DNA from: Lentzea pudingi
GTDB lineage: Bacteria; Actinomycetota; Actinomycetes; Mycobacteriales; Pseudonocardiaceae
Assembly (NCBI RefSeq): GCF_014646255.1
Contig: NZ_BMNC01000007.1
Span: 103,771-167,770, forward strand
Reading direction: 5' to 3'
Length of the DNA: 64,000 bases
Shown: positions 43,668 to 51,603 of the stretch, in pieces
How positions within the stretch are numbered: position 1 is the first letter of the stretch
Layout of the letters: each line of letters starts with the position of its first letter
Notes under the pieces: generated by a model
Databases searched by the model: none
The model's input: only the letters and a program-made list of their open reading frames with translations
Told to the model about the DNA's origin: nothing
Program-made: the position numbers and the translations under genes

Positions 43668-44243
43668 TCATTCTTCCCGCGGAGCGGCCGTGGATTCGTC
43701 GCGGCCGCGGATCAAGAAGGACACGATTGGCTCCAGCTCGTCCTCGTTCGGAGCAACGTCGGCGATCAGGCCCTGCATCAGCAGCCCGTCGATGGCCGCG
43801 AGGAACGCGCGGAACGCGACGGGGTCCGCCGGCCGCGCGACCTCGGTCGCCAGGTCGAGCCACCGGCGTGCGGCGGGCTTCAGCTCGGGACGCCGGCCCG
43901 CGAGCAGGTACAGCTCGTACTCGGCGAGCGTGCGGCCGCGGTTGGTGTCGACCGCCGTCGCGAGGCTCCGCGCGATCTCCCGCGCGGTGCCGCTGGCGAT
44001 GATCTTCAGGACGTCGTCGCACATCGCCTCGGCCGACCACAGCAGCGTCGCGATCAGCAGGTCGTCGAGCGTGGCGAAGTAGTAGGTGGGTGCCGTCGTC
44101 GGCACGCCGGCCTCGCGGGCGACGCTGCGGTGCGTCACGCCGGAGACGCCGTCGCGTTCGATCACGCGCAGGGTCGCCTCGACGATGGCGCGCCGCTTCT
44201 TCTCGCCGCGCGCCTTGCGTCCGTCGACCTTCTGCAACTCCAC
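43668..44243 (-). CDS. TetR-family regulator of efflux operon
   Basis: A 191-residue TetR repressor: KKRRAIVEATLRVIERDGVSGVTHRSVAREAGVPTTAPTYYF (quoted as landmark) holds the HTH at about residues 33-53, then a helical ligand domain. I chose the GTG at 44243 (Met-Glu-Leu-Gln-Lys...); the long frame upstream is antisense to a different region and lacks protein character. It begins 8 bp beyond the SMR pump gene on the same strand, and palindromes lie upstream of the pump. Likely a drug-responsive autoregulated pair. Confidence 0.85.
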   Translation of the reverse strand: MELQKVDGRKARGEKKRRAIVEATLRVIERDGVSGVTHRSVAREAGVPTTAPTYYFATLDDLLIATLLWSAEAMCDDVLKIIASGTAREIARSLATAVDTNRGRTLAEYELYLLAGRRPELKPAARRWLDLATEVARPADPVAFRAFLAAIDGLLMQGLIADVAPNEDELEPIVSFLIRGRDESTAAPREE

Positions 44244-44251
44244 TACCGCGG

Positions 44252-44575
44252 TCAGTGCGTCCTCCCGAGTTCGAGCGTCACCACGCCTCCGATGATCAGG
44301 ACCAGCCCGATGACCATCGTGGGGTTGAGGGTCTCGCCCAGGAACCTCCAGCCGATGATCGCCACGGATGCGACACCGATAGCGGACCATACGGCGTAAG
44401 CGACGCCCACGGGCATACCCAACTTCAACGCGCGCGAAAGTGCGGTGAAGGCGATGGCGTAGCCGAGGACGACGATGACAGACGGCCAGAGCCTGGTGAA
44501 GCCTTCGGACAACTTCAACGAGACAGTGGCGGCGATCTCCGCCGCGATCGCCGCTGCCAGATACACGTACAACAA
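44252..44575 (-). CDS. SMR-family multidrug efflux protein
   Basis: A 107-residue four-helix small multidrug resistance protein. The essential glutamate of helix 1 is Glu13 in LAAAIAAEIAATVSLKLSEGF (the EmrE E14 equivalent). GVAYAVWSAIGVASVAIIGW in helix 3 carries the conserved Trp and Gly. It exchanges protons for cationic drugs. It is the first gene of an operon with the TetR gene, with overlapping palindromes about 30-45 bp upstream. Confidence 0.93.
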   Translation of the reverse strand: MLYVYLAAAIAAEIAATVSLKLSEGFTRLWPSVIVVLGYAIAFTALSRALKLGMPVGVAYAVWSAIGVASVAIIGWRFLGETLNPTMVIGLVLIIGGVVTLELGRTH

Positions 44576-44603
44576 GGTGACCCCCGGGCTGCTCAGGACA
44601 ACT

Positions 44604-44619
44604 ACTTGAACAAGTGTTC
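44604..44619. promoter_or_regulatory. Overlapping palindromes at SMR/TetR promoter
   Basis: acttg-aa-caagt (44604-44615) and gaaca-ag-tgttc (44608-44619) overlap by 8 bp, 29-44 bp upstream of the SMR gene. The nested arrangement is typical of a TetR operator covering the promoter. A related half-site acttg recurs at 44645-44649. Confidence 0.6.
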
Positions 44620-44720
44620 CACAAGTTTTTGATCAACTTATGGGTACTTGACCGGTACTCCACGAGACACCGGCCACGTCCAAGTGGTTACTCGGCAGTA
44701 ACCTGGCCTAGAATCCCGCC

Positions 44721-46982
44721 ATGACCCTCCAGCTGGTTCTCGGACTCGTCGCCGTGGCGGTGAGCGTCGTCGCCTGGGGCGTGTTCGTCGCCGCCGTGCT
44801 GAAGCAGATCAAGATCATTCGGCTCGGCCAGCCGGACGGCACCCGCTTCGGACCGTTCGTGCCGCGCATGAAGACGATGATCGTCGAGTTCGTCGCGCAC
44901 ACCAGAATGGCGAAGTTCCGCTCGGTGGCCCCGTGGCACTGGATGGTGATGTGGGGCTTCCTCATCGGCTCCGCGGTGCTGTTCGAGGCGTACGGCGAGG
45001 TGTTCGACCCGCGCTTCCACTGGCCGATCATCGGCACGTGGTCGATCTGGCTGCTGCTGGTCGAACTGCTGGGCGTCGGCACCGTCGTCGGTGGTGTGGC
45101 CCTGGCCGTGATCCGCCAGCGCAACCACCCGCGCCGCGCCGACCGGGTCTCCCGCTTCCAGGGTTCGGACTTCAAGTCCGCGTACTTCGTCGAGGCCGTC
45201 GTCATCATCGAGGGCGTCGGCATCCTGCTGGTCAAGGCGTTCAAGCAGTCGAGCGGTCTCGAGGCCGCCCCGCTGTGGACGTCGTTCGTGACGCAGCCGC
45301 TCGCGCAGATCCTGCCCGCCGCGCCGATCTGGGTGTCCGTGATGGCGCTGGTCAAGCTGCTCAGCGGCATGATCTGGCTGATCGTCGTCGGCCGGAACCT
45401 GACGATGGGCGTCGCCTGGCACCGGTTCTCGGCGTTCTTCAACATCTACTTCAAGCGCGAGGACGACGGTGGCGTCGCCCTGGGCGCGCTGAAGCCGATG
45501 ATGTCCGGCGGCAAGGTCCTGGACCTGGAGGAGGCCGACCCGGACAAGGACGTGTTCGGCGTCGGCAAGGTCGAGGACTTCACCTGGAAGGGCGTCCTCG
45601 ACTTCTCCACCTGCACCGAGTGCGGCCGCTGCCAGTCGCAGTGCCCCGCGTGGAACACCGGCAAGCCGTTGTCCCCCAAGCTGGTCATCACGCAGCTGCG
45701 CGACCACATGTACGCCAAGGCGCCGTACCTGCTGGCCGGCGGCTCGAAGGACATGGGCGGCGACGAGGTCGGCATCACCGAGGACAAGTACGAGGACTAC
45801 AAGAAGCGCCTCGAGTCGATCGACGTGCTGGCGATGGCCGAGGCCGAGCGCCCGTTGATCGGCGGCCCCGACGAGCTGGGCGTCATCGACCCCGAGGTGC
45901 TGTGGTCCTGCACGACCTGCGGCGCGTGCGTCGAGCAGTGCCCGGTGGACATCGAGCACGTCGACCACATCGTCGACATGCGCCGCTACCAGGTGCTGAT
46001 CGAGTCGAACTTCCCGACCGAGCTCGGCGGGATGTTCAAGAACCTGGAGAACAAGGGCAACCCGTGGGGCCAGAACGCCAAGGACCGCCTGGCGTGGACC
46101 GAGGGCCTCGAGTTCGAGGTGCCCGTGTTCGACGGCGACCTGGGCGACGCGGAGTACCTGTTCTGGGTCGGCTGCGCCGGTGCGTTCGAGGACCGCGCGA
46201 AGAAGACCACGCGTGCCGTCGCCGAGCTGCTGCACACCGCGGACGTGAAGTACACGGTGCTCGGCCCGGAGGAGACCTGCACCGGTGACCCGGCCCGCCG
46301 CGCCGGCAACGAGTTCCTGTTCCAGATGCTCGCCCAGCAGAACGTCGAGGTGCTCAACTCGGTGTTCGAGGACCGGCCCGCCGGCCAGCGCAAGATCGTC
46401 GTCACGTGTGCGCACTGCTTCAACACGCTGGCGAACGAGTACCCGCAGGTCGGTGGCACGTACGAGGTCGTGCACCACACGCAGCTGCTGAACAAGCTGG
46501 TGCGCGAACGCCGCCTGGTGCCGGTCGCGCCGGTCACCGAGGACGTCACGTACCACGACCCGTGCTACCTGGGCCGCCACAACAAGGTCTACGAAGCACC
46601 GCGTGAGCTCATCGGGGCGTCGGGCGCGACGTTGCGCGAGATGCCGCGGCACGAGGAACGCTCCATGTGCTGTGGTGCCGGTGGCGCCCGCATGTGGATG
46701 GAGGAGCGGATCGGCAAGCGCATCAACGTCGACCGCGTGGACGAGGCGCTGTCCACCGCGCCGTCGAAGATCGCGACGGGCTGCCCGTTCTGCCGCGTGA
46801 TGCTGACCGACGGCGTGACCGCGCGTCAGGCCGACGGCCAGGCCGGTGCGCACGTCGAGGTCGTGGACGTGGCGCAGATGCTGCTGGAGTCGGTGCGGCG
46901 CGGCACGGAGAAGAAGGACACGCCGACCGACGAGGTCCCGACCGGTACGCCGCTGCCGGACGAGGACAAGTCGAAGGTCTGA
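44721..46982 (+). CDS. etfD: EtfD-like membrane iron-sulfur oxidoreductase
   Basis: A 753-residue membrane protein. Five to six N-terminal helices form a nitrate-reductase-gamma-like domain (residues 1-about 235). Two 4Fe-4S ferredoxin motifs follow: CTECGRCQSQCP near 298 and CTTCGACVEQCP near 395. C-terminal CCG-type cysteine clusters come last: VTCAHCFNT, MCCGAGGARMW and CPFCRVML. This is the architecture of mycobacterial EtfD (Rv0338c type), which takes electrons from ETF during beta-oxidation to the respiratory chain. The acyl-CoA dehydrogenase at 58734 would feed such a system. Monocistronic, with a strong terminator after it. Confidence 0.9.
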   Translation: MTLQLVLGLVAVAVSVVAWGVFVAAVLKQIKIIRLGQPDGTRFGPFVPRMKTMIVEFVAHTRMAKFRSVAPWHWMVMWGFLIGSAVLFEAYGEVFDPRFHWPIIGTWSIWLLLVELLGVGTVVGGVALAVIRQRNHPRRADRVSRFQGSDFKSAYFVEAVVIIEGVGILLVKAFKQSSGLEAAPLWTSFVTQPLAQILPAAPIWVSVMALVKLLSGMIWLIVVGRNLTMGVAWHRFSAFFNIYFKREDDGGVALGALKPMMSGGKVLDLEEADPDKDVFGVGKVEDFTWKGVLDFSTCTECGRCQSQCPAWNTGKPLSPKLVITQLRDHMYAKAPYLLAGGSKDMGGDEVGITEDKYEDYKKRLESIDVLAMAEAERPLIGGPDELGVIDPEVLWSCTTCGACVEQCPVDIEHVDHIVDMRRYQVLIESNFPTELGGMFKNLENKGNPWGQNAKDRLAWTEGLEFEVPVFDGDLGDAEYLFWVGCAGAFEDRAKKTTRAVAELLHTADVKYTVLGPEETCTGDPARRAGNEFLFQMLAQQNVEVLNSVFEDRPAGQRKIVVTCAHCFNTLANEYPQVGGTYEVVHHTQLLNKLVRERRLVPVAPVTEDVTYHDPCYLGRHNKVYEAPRELIGASGATLREMPRHEERSMCCGAGGARMWMEERIGKRINVDRVDEALSTAPSKIATGCPFCRVMLTDGVTARQADGQAGAHVEVVDVAQMLLESVRRGTEKKDTPTDEVPTGTPLPDEDKSKV

Positions 46983-46997
46983 GTCTGGAGCAAGAGA

Positions 46998-47030
46998 AAG
47001 GCCCTCGGTCCGTTGTGGACCGAGGGCCTT
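46998..47030. terminator. Bidirectional terminator
   Basis: A 14-bp perfect stem (aaggccctcggtcc with ggaccgagggcctt; 46998-47011 and 47017-47030) with a gttgt loop, followed by cttcgttgtt. It separates the etfD gene from the converging holin-like gene. Confidence 0.9.
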
Positions 47031-47042
47031 CTTCGTTGTTGT

Positions 47043-47423
47043 TCAGTCGTTGTCGGTGATCTTGTCGTAGACCACGTTGAGCACCCAGCCGGTCAGGGCG
47101 ACGATGATCGCGCCCCAGAACGCGGGCCAGAAGCCGTCGACGCGGAACGGCAGGTCGAGCTGCTCGGCGAGCCAGCCGGTGAGCATGAACAGCAGCGCGT
47201 TCACCACGAGCCCGATGAGGCCCAGCGTGACCAGGTAGAACAGGCAGCCGAAGAACTTCACGAGCGGCTTCACGATCGCGTTCACGAGGCCGAAGATGAC
47301 CGCGACACCGATCAGCGTGAGGATTCTCGACCCGGTGGAGCCCTCCCCGAGGTCGATGCCGGGGAGGGCGGTCGACACCCAGACCGCCACGGCAGTCAGC
47401 AGCACATGCACCAAGATGCCCAT
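47043..47423 (-). CDS. Phage-holin-family (four-helix) membrane protein
   Basis: A 126-residue integral membrane protein of the mycobacterial-type 4-TM 'phage holin' family: helices LLTAVAVWVSTALPG, LTLIGVAVIFGLVNAIVKPLVKFF, CLFYLVTLGLIGLVVNALLFMLTGW and AFWGAIIVALTGWVLNVVYD. Despite the name, members are ordinary chromosomal proteins and no phage genes are nearby. Function unknown. It is 34 bp downstream of the surface-protein gene on the same strand. Confidence 0.88.
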   Translation of the reverse strand: MGILVHVLLTAVAVWVSTALPGIDLGEGSTGSRILTLIGVAVIFGLVNAIVKPLVKFFGCLFYLVTLGLIGLVVNALLFMLTGWLAEQLDLPFRVDGFWPAFWGAIIVALTGWVLNVVYDKITDND

Positions 47424-47457
47424 GCCGCGCAGACTAGCCGTGGCGGGTCCTATGTGG

Positions 47458-48747
47458 TCAGGACCGGCGACGGCGCGCCATGAAGAACGCGCCCGTTCCC
47501 GCCGCGAGCAGCAGCGTGCCGAGAGCGAGGAAGCCCAGCGGCGAGGCGCCCGTGGACGCGAGACCTGTCTTGTTGCCCGCCTTGGCCACGGCCTGCGTGG
47601 TCGTGGTGGTCGGTGCGGCGGCTGTGGTGGTCGACGTGGTCGGTGCGGTGGTCTCCGCGCTCTTCTCGACGACCTTCACGGGGAACTGCAGGAGGTTGTC
47701 GCTCTGGTCGACGTCGGTCAGGCCGGCGAACGATCCGAACTCGACCAGCTTGAAGAGGGTGAAACTGGTGTTACCGGGCACGAACGTCAGCTCGATCTCG
47801 GCCGTCTCGCCGGGCAGGACCCGGTTGCGGAGCACGAACTGGGTGGCGCCCTCCGCCTCGAGGTTGTCGCTGTGCCGCACCACCTTCGCGTCGTGCAGGC
47901 CGAGCCCCACCCGCGGCGCGACCGGCGCGTCACCCGAGTTGACCAGCTTCACCTGCGCGGTGATCTGCTCACCGACCAGGTAGGTGTCCTTGGCCGGCGA
48001 GAGCGCTCCCTTGACGGTGATGTTCGCCTTCGCGACGAAGTAGCGCAGGTCGACCTGCTCGGTCTTCCCGGTGCTCGCGACGGAGATCGCGCGGACGCCG
48101 GTCGCCCAGTCGACGTCGGTGGCGGCCCTGGGCTTGGCGAGGGCGAGGCCTTCACCGAGGAGCGGCGCCATGAGCGTGAACTCGCCGAGCGGCAGGTCGA
48201 TCGCGTAAGAACCGTCCGCACCCGGCGTCGCGGCCTGGTCGACCGCGGACCCGTCCTTGGCCTTGCCGGCCACCTTGATCTCACCGGTGGTCGGCTTCTC
48301 GTCCGCCTGCCGGGTGCCGTCACCGTTGGTGTCGACGAAGGACAGTCCCTTGACGAGGTGGCCGACGAGCGGGAAGTCGCCGTCGGTCACGGTTCCCGAG
48401 GCCGTGAACGAGGTCTTGGCACTCGTGTAGTTGACGAGGTCGAGGTTCTCCACCAGGTAGGTGGACTTGGCCAGGTTGAAGACCCCGTACCGGCCGTCGG
48501 CGCCGACCGCGAGGGTGAACGTGCGCCCGTCCTTCTGGTCGGTGACCCGGACACCGGCGCCCCACGCGCGGACGCCGTCCCCGGCGTCGTACGCGTCGTT
48601 CCCGTTGTGGTCGAAGTAGAAGCGGCCGGCGATGTTCATCTTCTCGTCCTGCGCGAGGGCAGGAGCGCCCATCGCGAGCAGCACGAGGGCAGCCGTCGTC
48701 CCGGCAGCGAAGATTGTGCGCACTGTGTCCCCCAGCGATCGATTCAT
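47458..48747 (-). CDS. Secreted LAXTG-anchored surface protein
   Basis: A 429-residue exported protein. The signal peptide covers residues 1 to about 32 (ending ALA-QDE). Two SdrD/B-type domains have calcium-binding-like motifs, FDHNGNDAYDAGDGVRAWGAGV and VDTNGDGTRQADE. A beta-sandwich region is followed by a Thr/Ala-rich wall-spanning stretch (TTAPTTSTTTAAAPTTTTTQ). The sorting signal is LASTG, then a transmembrane helix and the RRRRS tail. LAxTG signals fit class E sortase. It is probably a wall-attached adhesin or structural protein. A TCGTGC-type palindrome lies upstream. Confidence 0.88.
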   Translation of the reverse strand: MNRSLGDTVRTIFAAGTTAALVLLAMGAPALAQDEKMNIAGRFYFDHNGNDAYDAGDGVRAWGAGVRVTDQKDGRTFTLAVGADGRYGVFNLAKSTYLVENLDLVNYTSAKTSFTASGTVTDGDFPLVGHLVKGLSFVDTNGDGTRQADEKPTTGEIKVAGKAKDGSAVDQAATPGADGSYAIDLPLGEFTLMAPLLGEGLALAKPRAATDVDWATGVRAISVASTGKTEQVDLRYFVAKANITVKGALSPAKDTYLVGEQITAQVKLVNSGDAPVAPRVGLGLHDAKVVRHSDNLEAEGATQFVLRNRVLPGETAEIELTFVPGNTSFTLFKLVEFGSFAGLTDVDQSDNLLQFPVKVVEKSAETTAPTTSTTTAAAPTTTTTQAVAKAGNKTGLASTGASPLGFLALGTLLLAAGTGAFFMARRRRS

Positions 48748-48837
48748 CCACTTAGGACATCGGTACGCCGGGGGTCAGTGTTGCGTGTTGCAGGTCACTC
48801 GGACAGCGGATAGCCACCCATCTCGCACCCCTCCCTC

Positions 48838-48855
48838 TCGTGCCAGTTAGCACGA
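48838..48855. promoter_or_regulatory. Palindrome upstream of surface-protein gene
   Basis: tcgtgc-N6-gcacga (48838-48843, 48850-48855) lies about 91-108 bp upstream of the surface-protein start. On the minus strand it overlaps a possible -10 (tatcgt) paired with ttgcta at 18-bp spacing. It could bind the MarR protein whose gene ends 27 bp away, but that is not shown. Confidence 0.45.
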
Positions 48856-48881
48856 TATCGGATAGTACGAGTTCGTAGCAA

Positions 48882-49433
48882 TTACTCCTTGCTGTCGAGT
48901 GCGAGCCTGGTGCGACGACGGGCGGGCCCGAGCTCGCCGGACAGCACCTCCATCACCTGGCGCAGCAGGTCGCGCAGGTGCTCCAGGTCGCCGCCCGGCA
49001 GTGCGGTGAGGAGGTCGCGCTCCCGTTCCGCCTGGCCCGCGACGATCTGCAGGAAGATCTCGCGACCGGCGTCGGTCAGCGTCGCGGGCAACGACCGGCG
49101 GTCGCTCGGGTCGAGCTCGCGGACCACCAGGCCTGCCTTCTCCAGCCGGTCGAGCCGGCTCGTGATGGTGGTGGCCGGGCTCAACGTGCCGTTCGCGAGC
49201 TGCTTGGGGGTGAGCCGGTGAGGCGGCCCGATCCAGAACAGGCGCGCGAGGATCTCGTAGTCAGCACGGTTCAGGCCGTGCGGCGCAGCGATCTCCGTGG
49301 CGAGGAAGTCGAGGTACTTGCTGATCTGGTGCACCCGGTCGACCACGCCCTCGACCACCGGATCGATCGCCGGAACCATGGCCCTCCACGACTCGACCTC
49401 GGCATCGGTGTCGTCCGCACCACGGTTGCCCAT
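48882..49433 (-). CDS. MarR-family transcriptional regulator
   Basis: A 183-residue MarR protein: helices for dimerisation at the N terminus (VDRVHQISKYLDFLATEIA), and the winged HTH LTPKQLANGTLSPATTITSRLDRLEKAGLVVRELDPSDRRSLPATLTDAG (quoted as landmark), with the conserved Asp-Arg-Arg wing. The N terminus has an extra 30-residue tail. It lies upstream of the surface-protein gene on the same strand (134 bp) and is divergent from the CDF transporter gene. Ligand and targets unknown. Confidence 0.9.
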   Translation of the reverse strand: MGNRGADDTDAEVESWRAMVPAIDPVVEGVVDRVHQISKYLDFLATEIAAPHGLNRADYEILARLFWIGPPHRLTPKQLANGTLSPATTITSRLDRLEKAGLVVRELDPSDRRSLPATLTDAGREIFLQIVAGQAERERDLLTALPGGDLEHLRDLLRQVMEVLSGELGPARRRTRLALDSKE

Positions 49434-49461
49434 CCCGCAATGGTAGTTGCGCCCGCATGCA

Positions 49462-49496
49462 GAACGGCCCGCGTCTCTCCCGGACGCGGGCCGTTC
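49462..49496 (-). terminator. Strong hairpin in the divergent MarR/CDF spacer
   Basis: A 14-bp perfect stem (gaacggcccgcgtc with gacgcgggccgttc; 49462-49475, 49483-49496). It sits upstream of both flanking genes, where a terminator is not expected, but directly past the stop of a 62-codon minus-strand frame at 49501-49689. It therefore probably ends that short transcript. Confidence 0.6.
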
Positions 49497-49500
49497 CGCC

Positions 49501-49689
49501 TTACCCCCTGGTGATCAGCGTTCCCCCCGGTGCGGATCCCGCCTGTAAGACACCCCAGGGGTGCCGGATGTTGCCCTTGCCGCCGAATGTCACTCGAATG
49601 CAGTAGCGCTCACACCTGCTCGCTGCCACCGGATCTCCGTCGCGCGCAACGGGTGCGGGCACGTCAGGAGGCTTAGGGTGATCATCCAT
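49501..49689 (-). CDS. Candidate small protein between MarR and CDF genes
   Basis: A 62-codon frame beginning MDDHPKPPDVPAPV, with ASRCERYCIRVTFGGKGN and ending LQAGSAPGGTLITRG. It is followed within 5 bp by the hairpin at 49462-49496, which is what a real short gene would have. Against it: the ATG overlaps the CDF start codon on the other strand, and third-position GC is lower than in neighbours. A later GTG (49662) is possible. The cysteine pair and Gly-rich tail match nothing I know. Confidence 0.4.
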   Translation of the reverse strand: MDDHPKPPDVPAPVARDGDPVAASRCERYCIRVTFGGKGNIRHPWGVLQAGSAPGGTLITRG

Positions 49690-50668
49690 GAGCGAGAAGC
49701 CGCAGGGCTCAGGCGAAAGCAGCCTCACCGTCGTACTGGCTCTGCTGGTGAACCTGGCGATTGCGGTCATGAAGGCCATTGCGGGCGTTTTGACCGGTTC
49801 AGCCGCAATTCTCTCCGAGGCCGCGCACTCGGTGGCCGACACGTTCACCGAGGCGCTCCTGCTGACCGCACTGCGCCGCTCGGACCGCCCGGCCGACCGC
49901 AGGCACCCGTTCGGCTACGGCAAGGAGCGCTACTTCTGGTCGCTCCTCGCAGCGGTCTCGATCTTCGCCTCGGGCGCGACGTTCGCGTTCTACGAGGGTT
50001 TTCGCACGGTCTTCGGCGAGCCGGAGGAACAGACCAGGCCGCTCGTCGGCTACATCGTGCTGGGCCTCGCGTTCGCACTCGAGTCCGTCTCGTGGACGCA
50101 GGCGTTCCGGCAGGTCCGTTCCGAGTCGGCCGCACACGGCCGCGGCTTCTGGGACTTCCTGCGCGTCTCCGACGACCCGACCGTGAAGACGGTGTTCCTG
50201 GAGGACTCGGCCGCCCTGGTGGGCCTGGTCCTGGCCTTCGCGGGCCTCGGCCTGCACCAACTGACCGGCTCGTCGCTGTGGGACGGCCTCGCGTCCCTGG
50301 CGATCGGCGCACTGCTGGCGACGGTCGCCTACGTGCTGGCCCGCACCAACCGGGGCCTGCTGATCGGCCGCCAGGCAGACCCGGTGATGGTGAAGGCGAT
50401 CTGGCGCCGGCTCAGCGAACTGCCCGAGGTCGACGCCGTGGTGGACGTGCTGACGATGCTCATCGGCACCGACCGCGTGCTGCTCTGCGCCCGCCTCGAC
50501 TTCGACGACGCCCTGACCGCACACCAGCTGGAAGACGCGTGCGTACGCATCTCCGCGGAGCTGCGCACCGCGTTCCCCGACCTGGACGAGATCTTCCTCG
50601 AACCGGTGCCGCGCACCGACCCCGACCTGCGCCGCCGCGTGCTGGAGCGCTACGGCGACCTGAGCTAG
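49688..50668 (+). CDS. Cation diffusion facilitator transporter
   Basis: A 326-residue CDF metal-proton antiporter. Helix 1 is VVLALLVNLAIAVMKAIAGVLTGSAAILSEAAHSVADTFTEALLL (quoted as landmark) and carries the metal-site residues of ILSEAAHSVAD (the HxxxD motif). A second metal-site pair EDSAALVGL is near residue 174. The cytoplasmic C-terminal domain (about 230-326) has the ferredoxin-like fold with the VDAVVDVLTMLIGTDRVLL strand. It probably exports zinc or a similar divalent metal. It converges on dcd with a 4-bp overlap. Confidence 0.92.
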   Translation: MSEKPQGSGESSLTVVLALLVNLAIAVMKAIAGVLTGSAAILSEAAHSVADTFTEALLLTALRRSDRPADRRHPFGYGKERYFWSLLAAVSIFASGATFAFYEGFRTVFGEPEEQTRPLVGYIVLGLAFALESVSWTQAFRQVRSESAAHGRGFWDFLRVSDDPTVKTVFLEDSAALVGLVLAFAGLGLHQLTGSSLWDGLASLAIGALLATVAYVLARTNRGLLIGRQADPVMVKAIWRRLSELPEVDAVVDVLTMLIGTDRVLLCARLDFDDALTAHQLEDACVRISAELRTAFPDLDEIFLEPVPRTDPDLRRRVLERYGDLS

Positions 50669-51246
50669 CGACGCGTGTCGGTCTGGTGGAAGTTGAGGTA
50701 GGCACGGCTGGGCGTCGGCCCGCGCTGCCCCTGGTACCGGCTGCCGGCCTGCGCAGAGCCGTACGGGTGCTCCGCCGGGCTCGACAGCTTGAACAGGCAC
50801 AGCTGCCCGATCTTCATGCCGGGGTGCAACGTGATCGGCAGGTTCGCGACGTTCGACAGCTCCAGCGTGATGTGACCGGAGAAGCCGGGGTCGATGAAGC
50901 CCGCCGTGGAGTGCGTCAGCAACCCGAGCCGCCCGAGACTGGACTTGCCTTCGAGCCGCCCGGCCAGGTCGTCCGGCAGCGTCACCATCTCGTAGGTGCT
51001 GCCGAGCACGAACTCGCCGGGGTGCAGCACGAACTGCTCACCCGCGGGCGTCTCGACCAGGCTCGTCAGCTCGTCCTGCTGCTGCGAGGGGTCGATGTGC
51101 GTGTACTTGGTGTTGTTGAAGACCCGGAAGAACCGGTCCAGCCGCACGTCGATGCTCGACGGCTGGAGCATGTCGACGTCGAAGGGGTCGAGGGCGAGAC
51201 GGCCGGACTCGACCTCTTTGCGCAGATCCTGGTCACTCAGCAGCAC
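50665..51246 (-). CDS. dcd: dCTP deaminase
   Basis: A 193-residue trimeric dUTPase-fold enzyme. It shows SSIDVRLDRFFRVF at residues 30-43, GKSSLGRLGLLTHSTAGFIDPGFSGHITLELSN (quoted as landmark) with the catalytic Glu region, and the C-terminal lid SRYQGQRGPTPSRAY. It converts dCTP to dUTP, and in some actinobacterial forms directly to dUMP; the bifunctional form cannot be distinguished here with certainty. ATG start; 4-bp overlap with the CDF gene. It sits next to tRNA-Gly, a frequent neighbour in actinobacteria. Confidence 0.94.
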   Translation of the reverse strand: MLLSDQDLRKEVESGRLALDPFDVDMLQPSSIDVRLDRFFRVFNNTKYTHIDPSQQQDELTSLVETPAGEQFVLHPGEFVLGSTYEMVTLPDDLAGRLEGKSSLGRLGLLTHSTAGFIDPGFSGHITLELSNVANLPITLHPGMKIGQLCLFKLSSPAEHPYGSAQAGSRYQGQRGPTPSRAYLNFHQTDTRR

Positions 51247-51320
51247 CCGGACAGGCTAACCGAAGACGGTGGCACCGCCCCCGTCCGCGTCTGTGTATGA
51301 TCGGCCACGAGCTTGCTCAC

Positions 51321-51394
51321 GCGGGTGTAGTTCATTGGTAGAACGACAGCTTCCCAAGCTGTAGAGGCGGGTTCGATTCCCGTCACCCGCTCCA
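51321..51394 (+). tRNA. tRNA-Gly (CCC anticodon)
   Basis: A 74-nt gene including encoded CCA. The acceptor stem gcgggtg (51321-51327) pairs with cacccgc (51384-51390), discriminator t, then CCA. The anticodon stem-loop acagc-ttcccaa-gctgt reads CCC, decoding GGG. The T arm gcggg-ttcgatt-cccgt is intact. A hairpin terminator follows at 51400. Confidence 0.97.
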
Positions 51395-51399
51395 CGCCG

Positions 51400-51441
51400 A
51401 GGCCCCGGCGAGTCACCCCAGACTCGCCGGGGCCTTCGTTT
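51400..51441 (+). terminator. Terminator of tRNA-Gly
   Basis: A 15-bp perfect stem (aggccccggcgagtc with gactcgccggggcct; 51400-51414 and 51421-51435) followed by tcgttt, 6 bp past the tRNA. Confidence 0.9.
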
Positions 51442-51603
51442 TGCCCTCTTCTCGCCGATTCATTTATCGAAGATGAAACGCTGGCCGCTCGCCGTGGAAT
51501 GCTTCACTCGATCAGGTGACGCTTGGCGCGCCTTTACTGTATCGGCGGGTAAGAAGTAGCTCGGCCGGTCGCTCTTTCGATATCGGACCTACACCCCGAA
51601 CGA

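Noticed and set aside
44604..44649. FNR-type site in the SMR/TetR promoter
   Set aside because: No match to TTGAT-N4-ATCAA; the palindromes fit a TetR operator better.
44688..46853. Long antisense open frame across etfD
   Set aside because: Mirror frame of a strongly coding, high-GC gene; amino-acid content is Arg/His/Asp-rich and matches no family.
47043..47423. Phage lysis gene / prophage remnant
   Set aside because: The family name is historical; chromosomal neighbours are ordinary and no integrase or structural gene is present.
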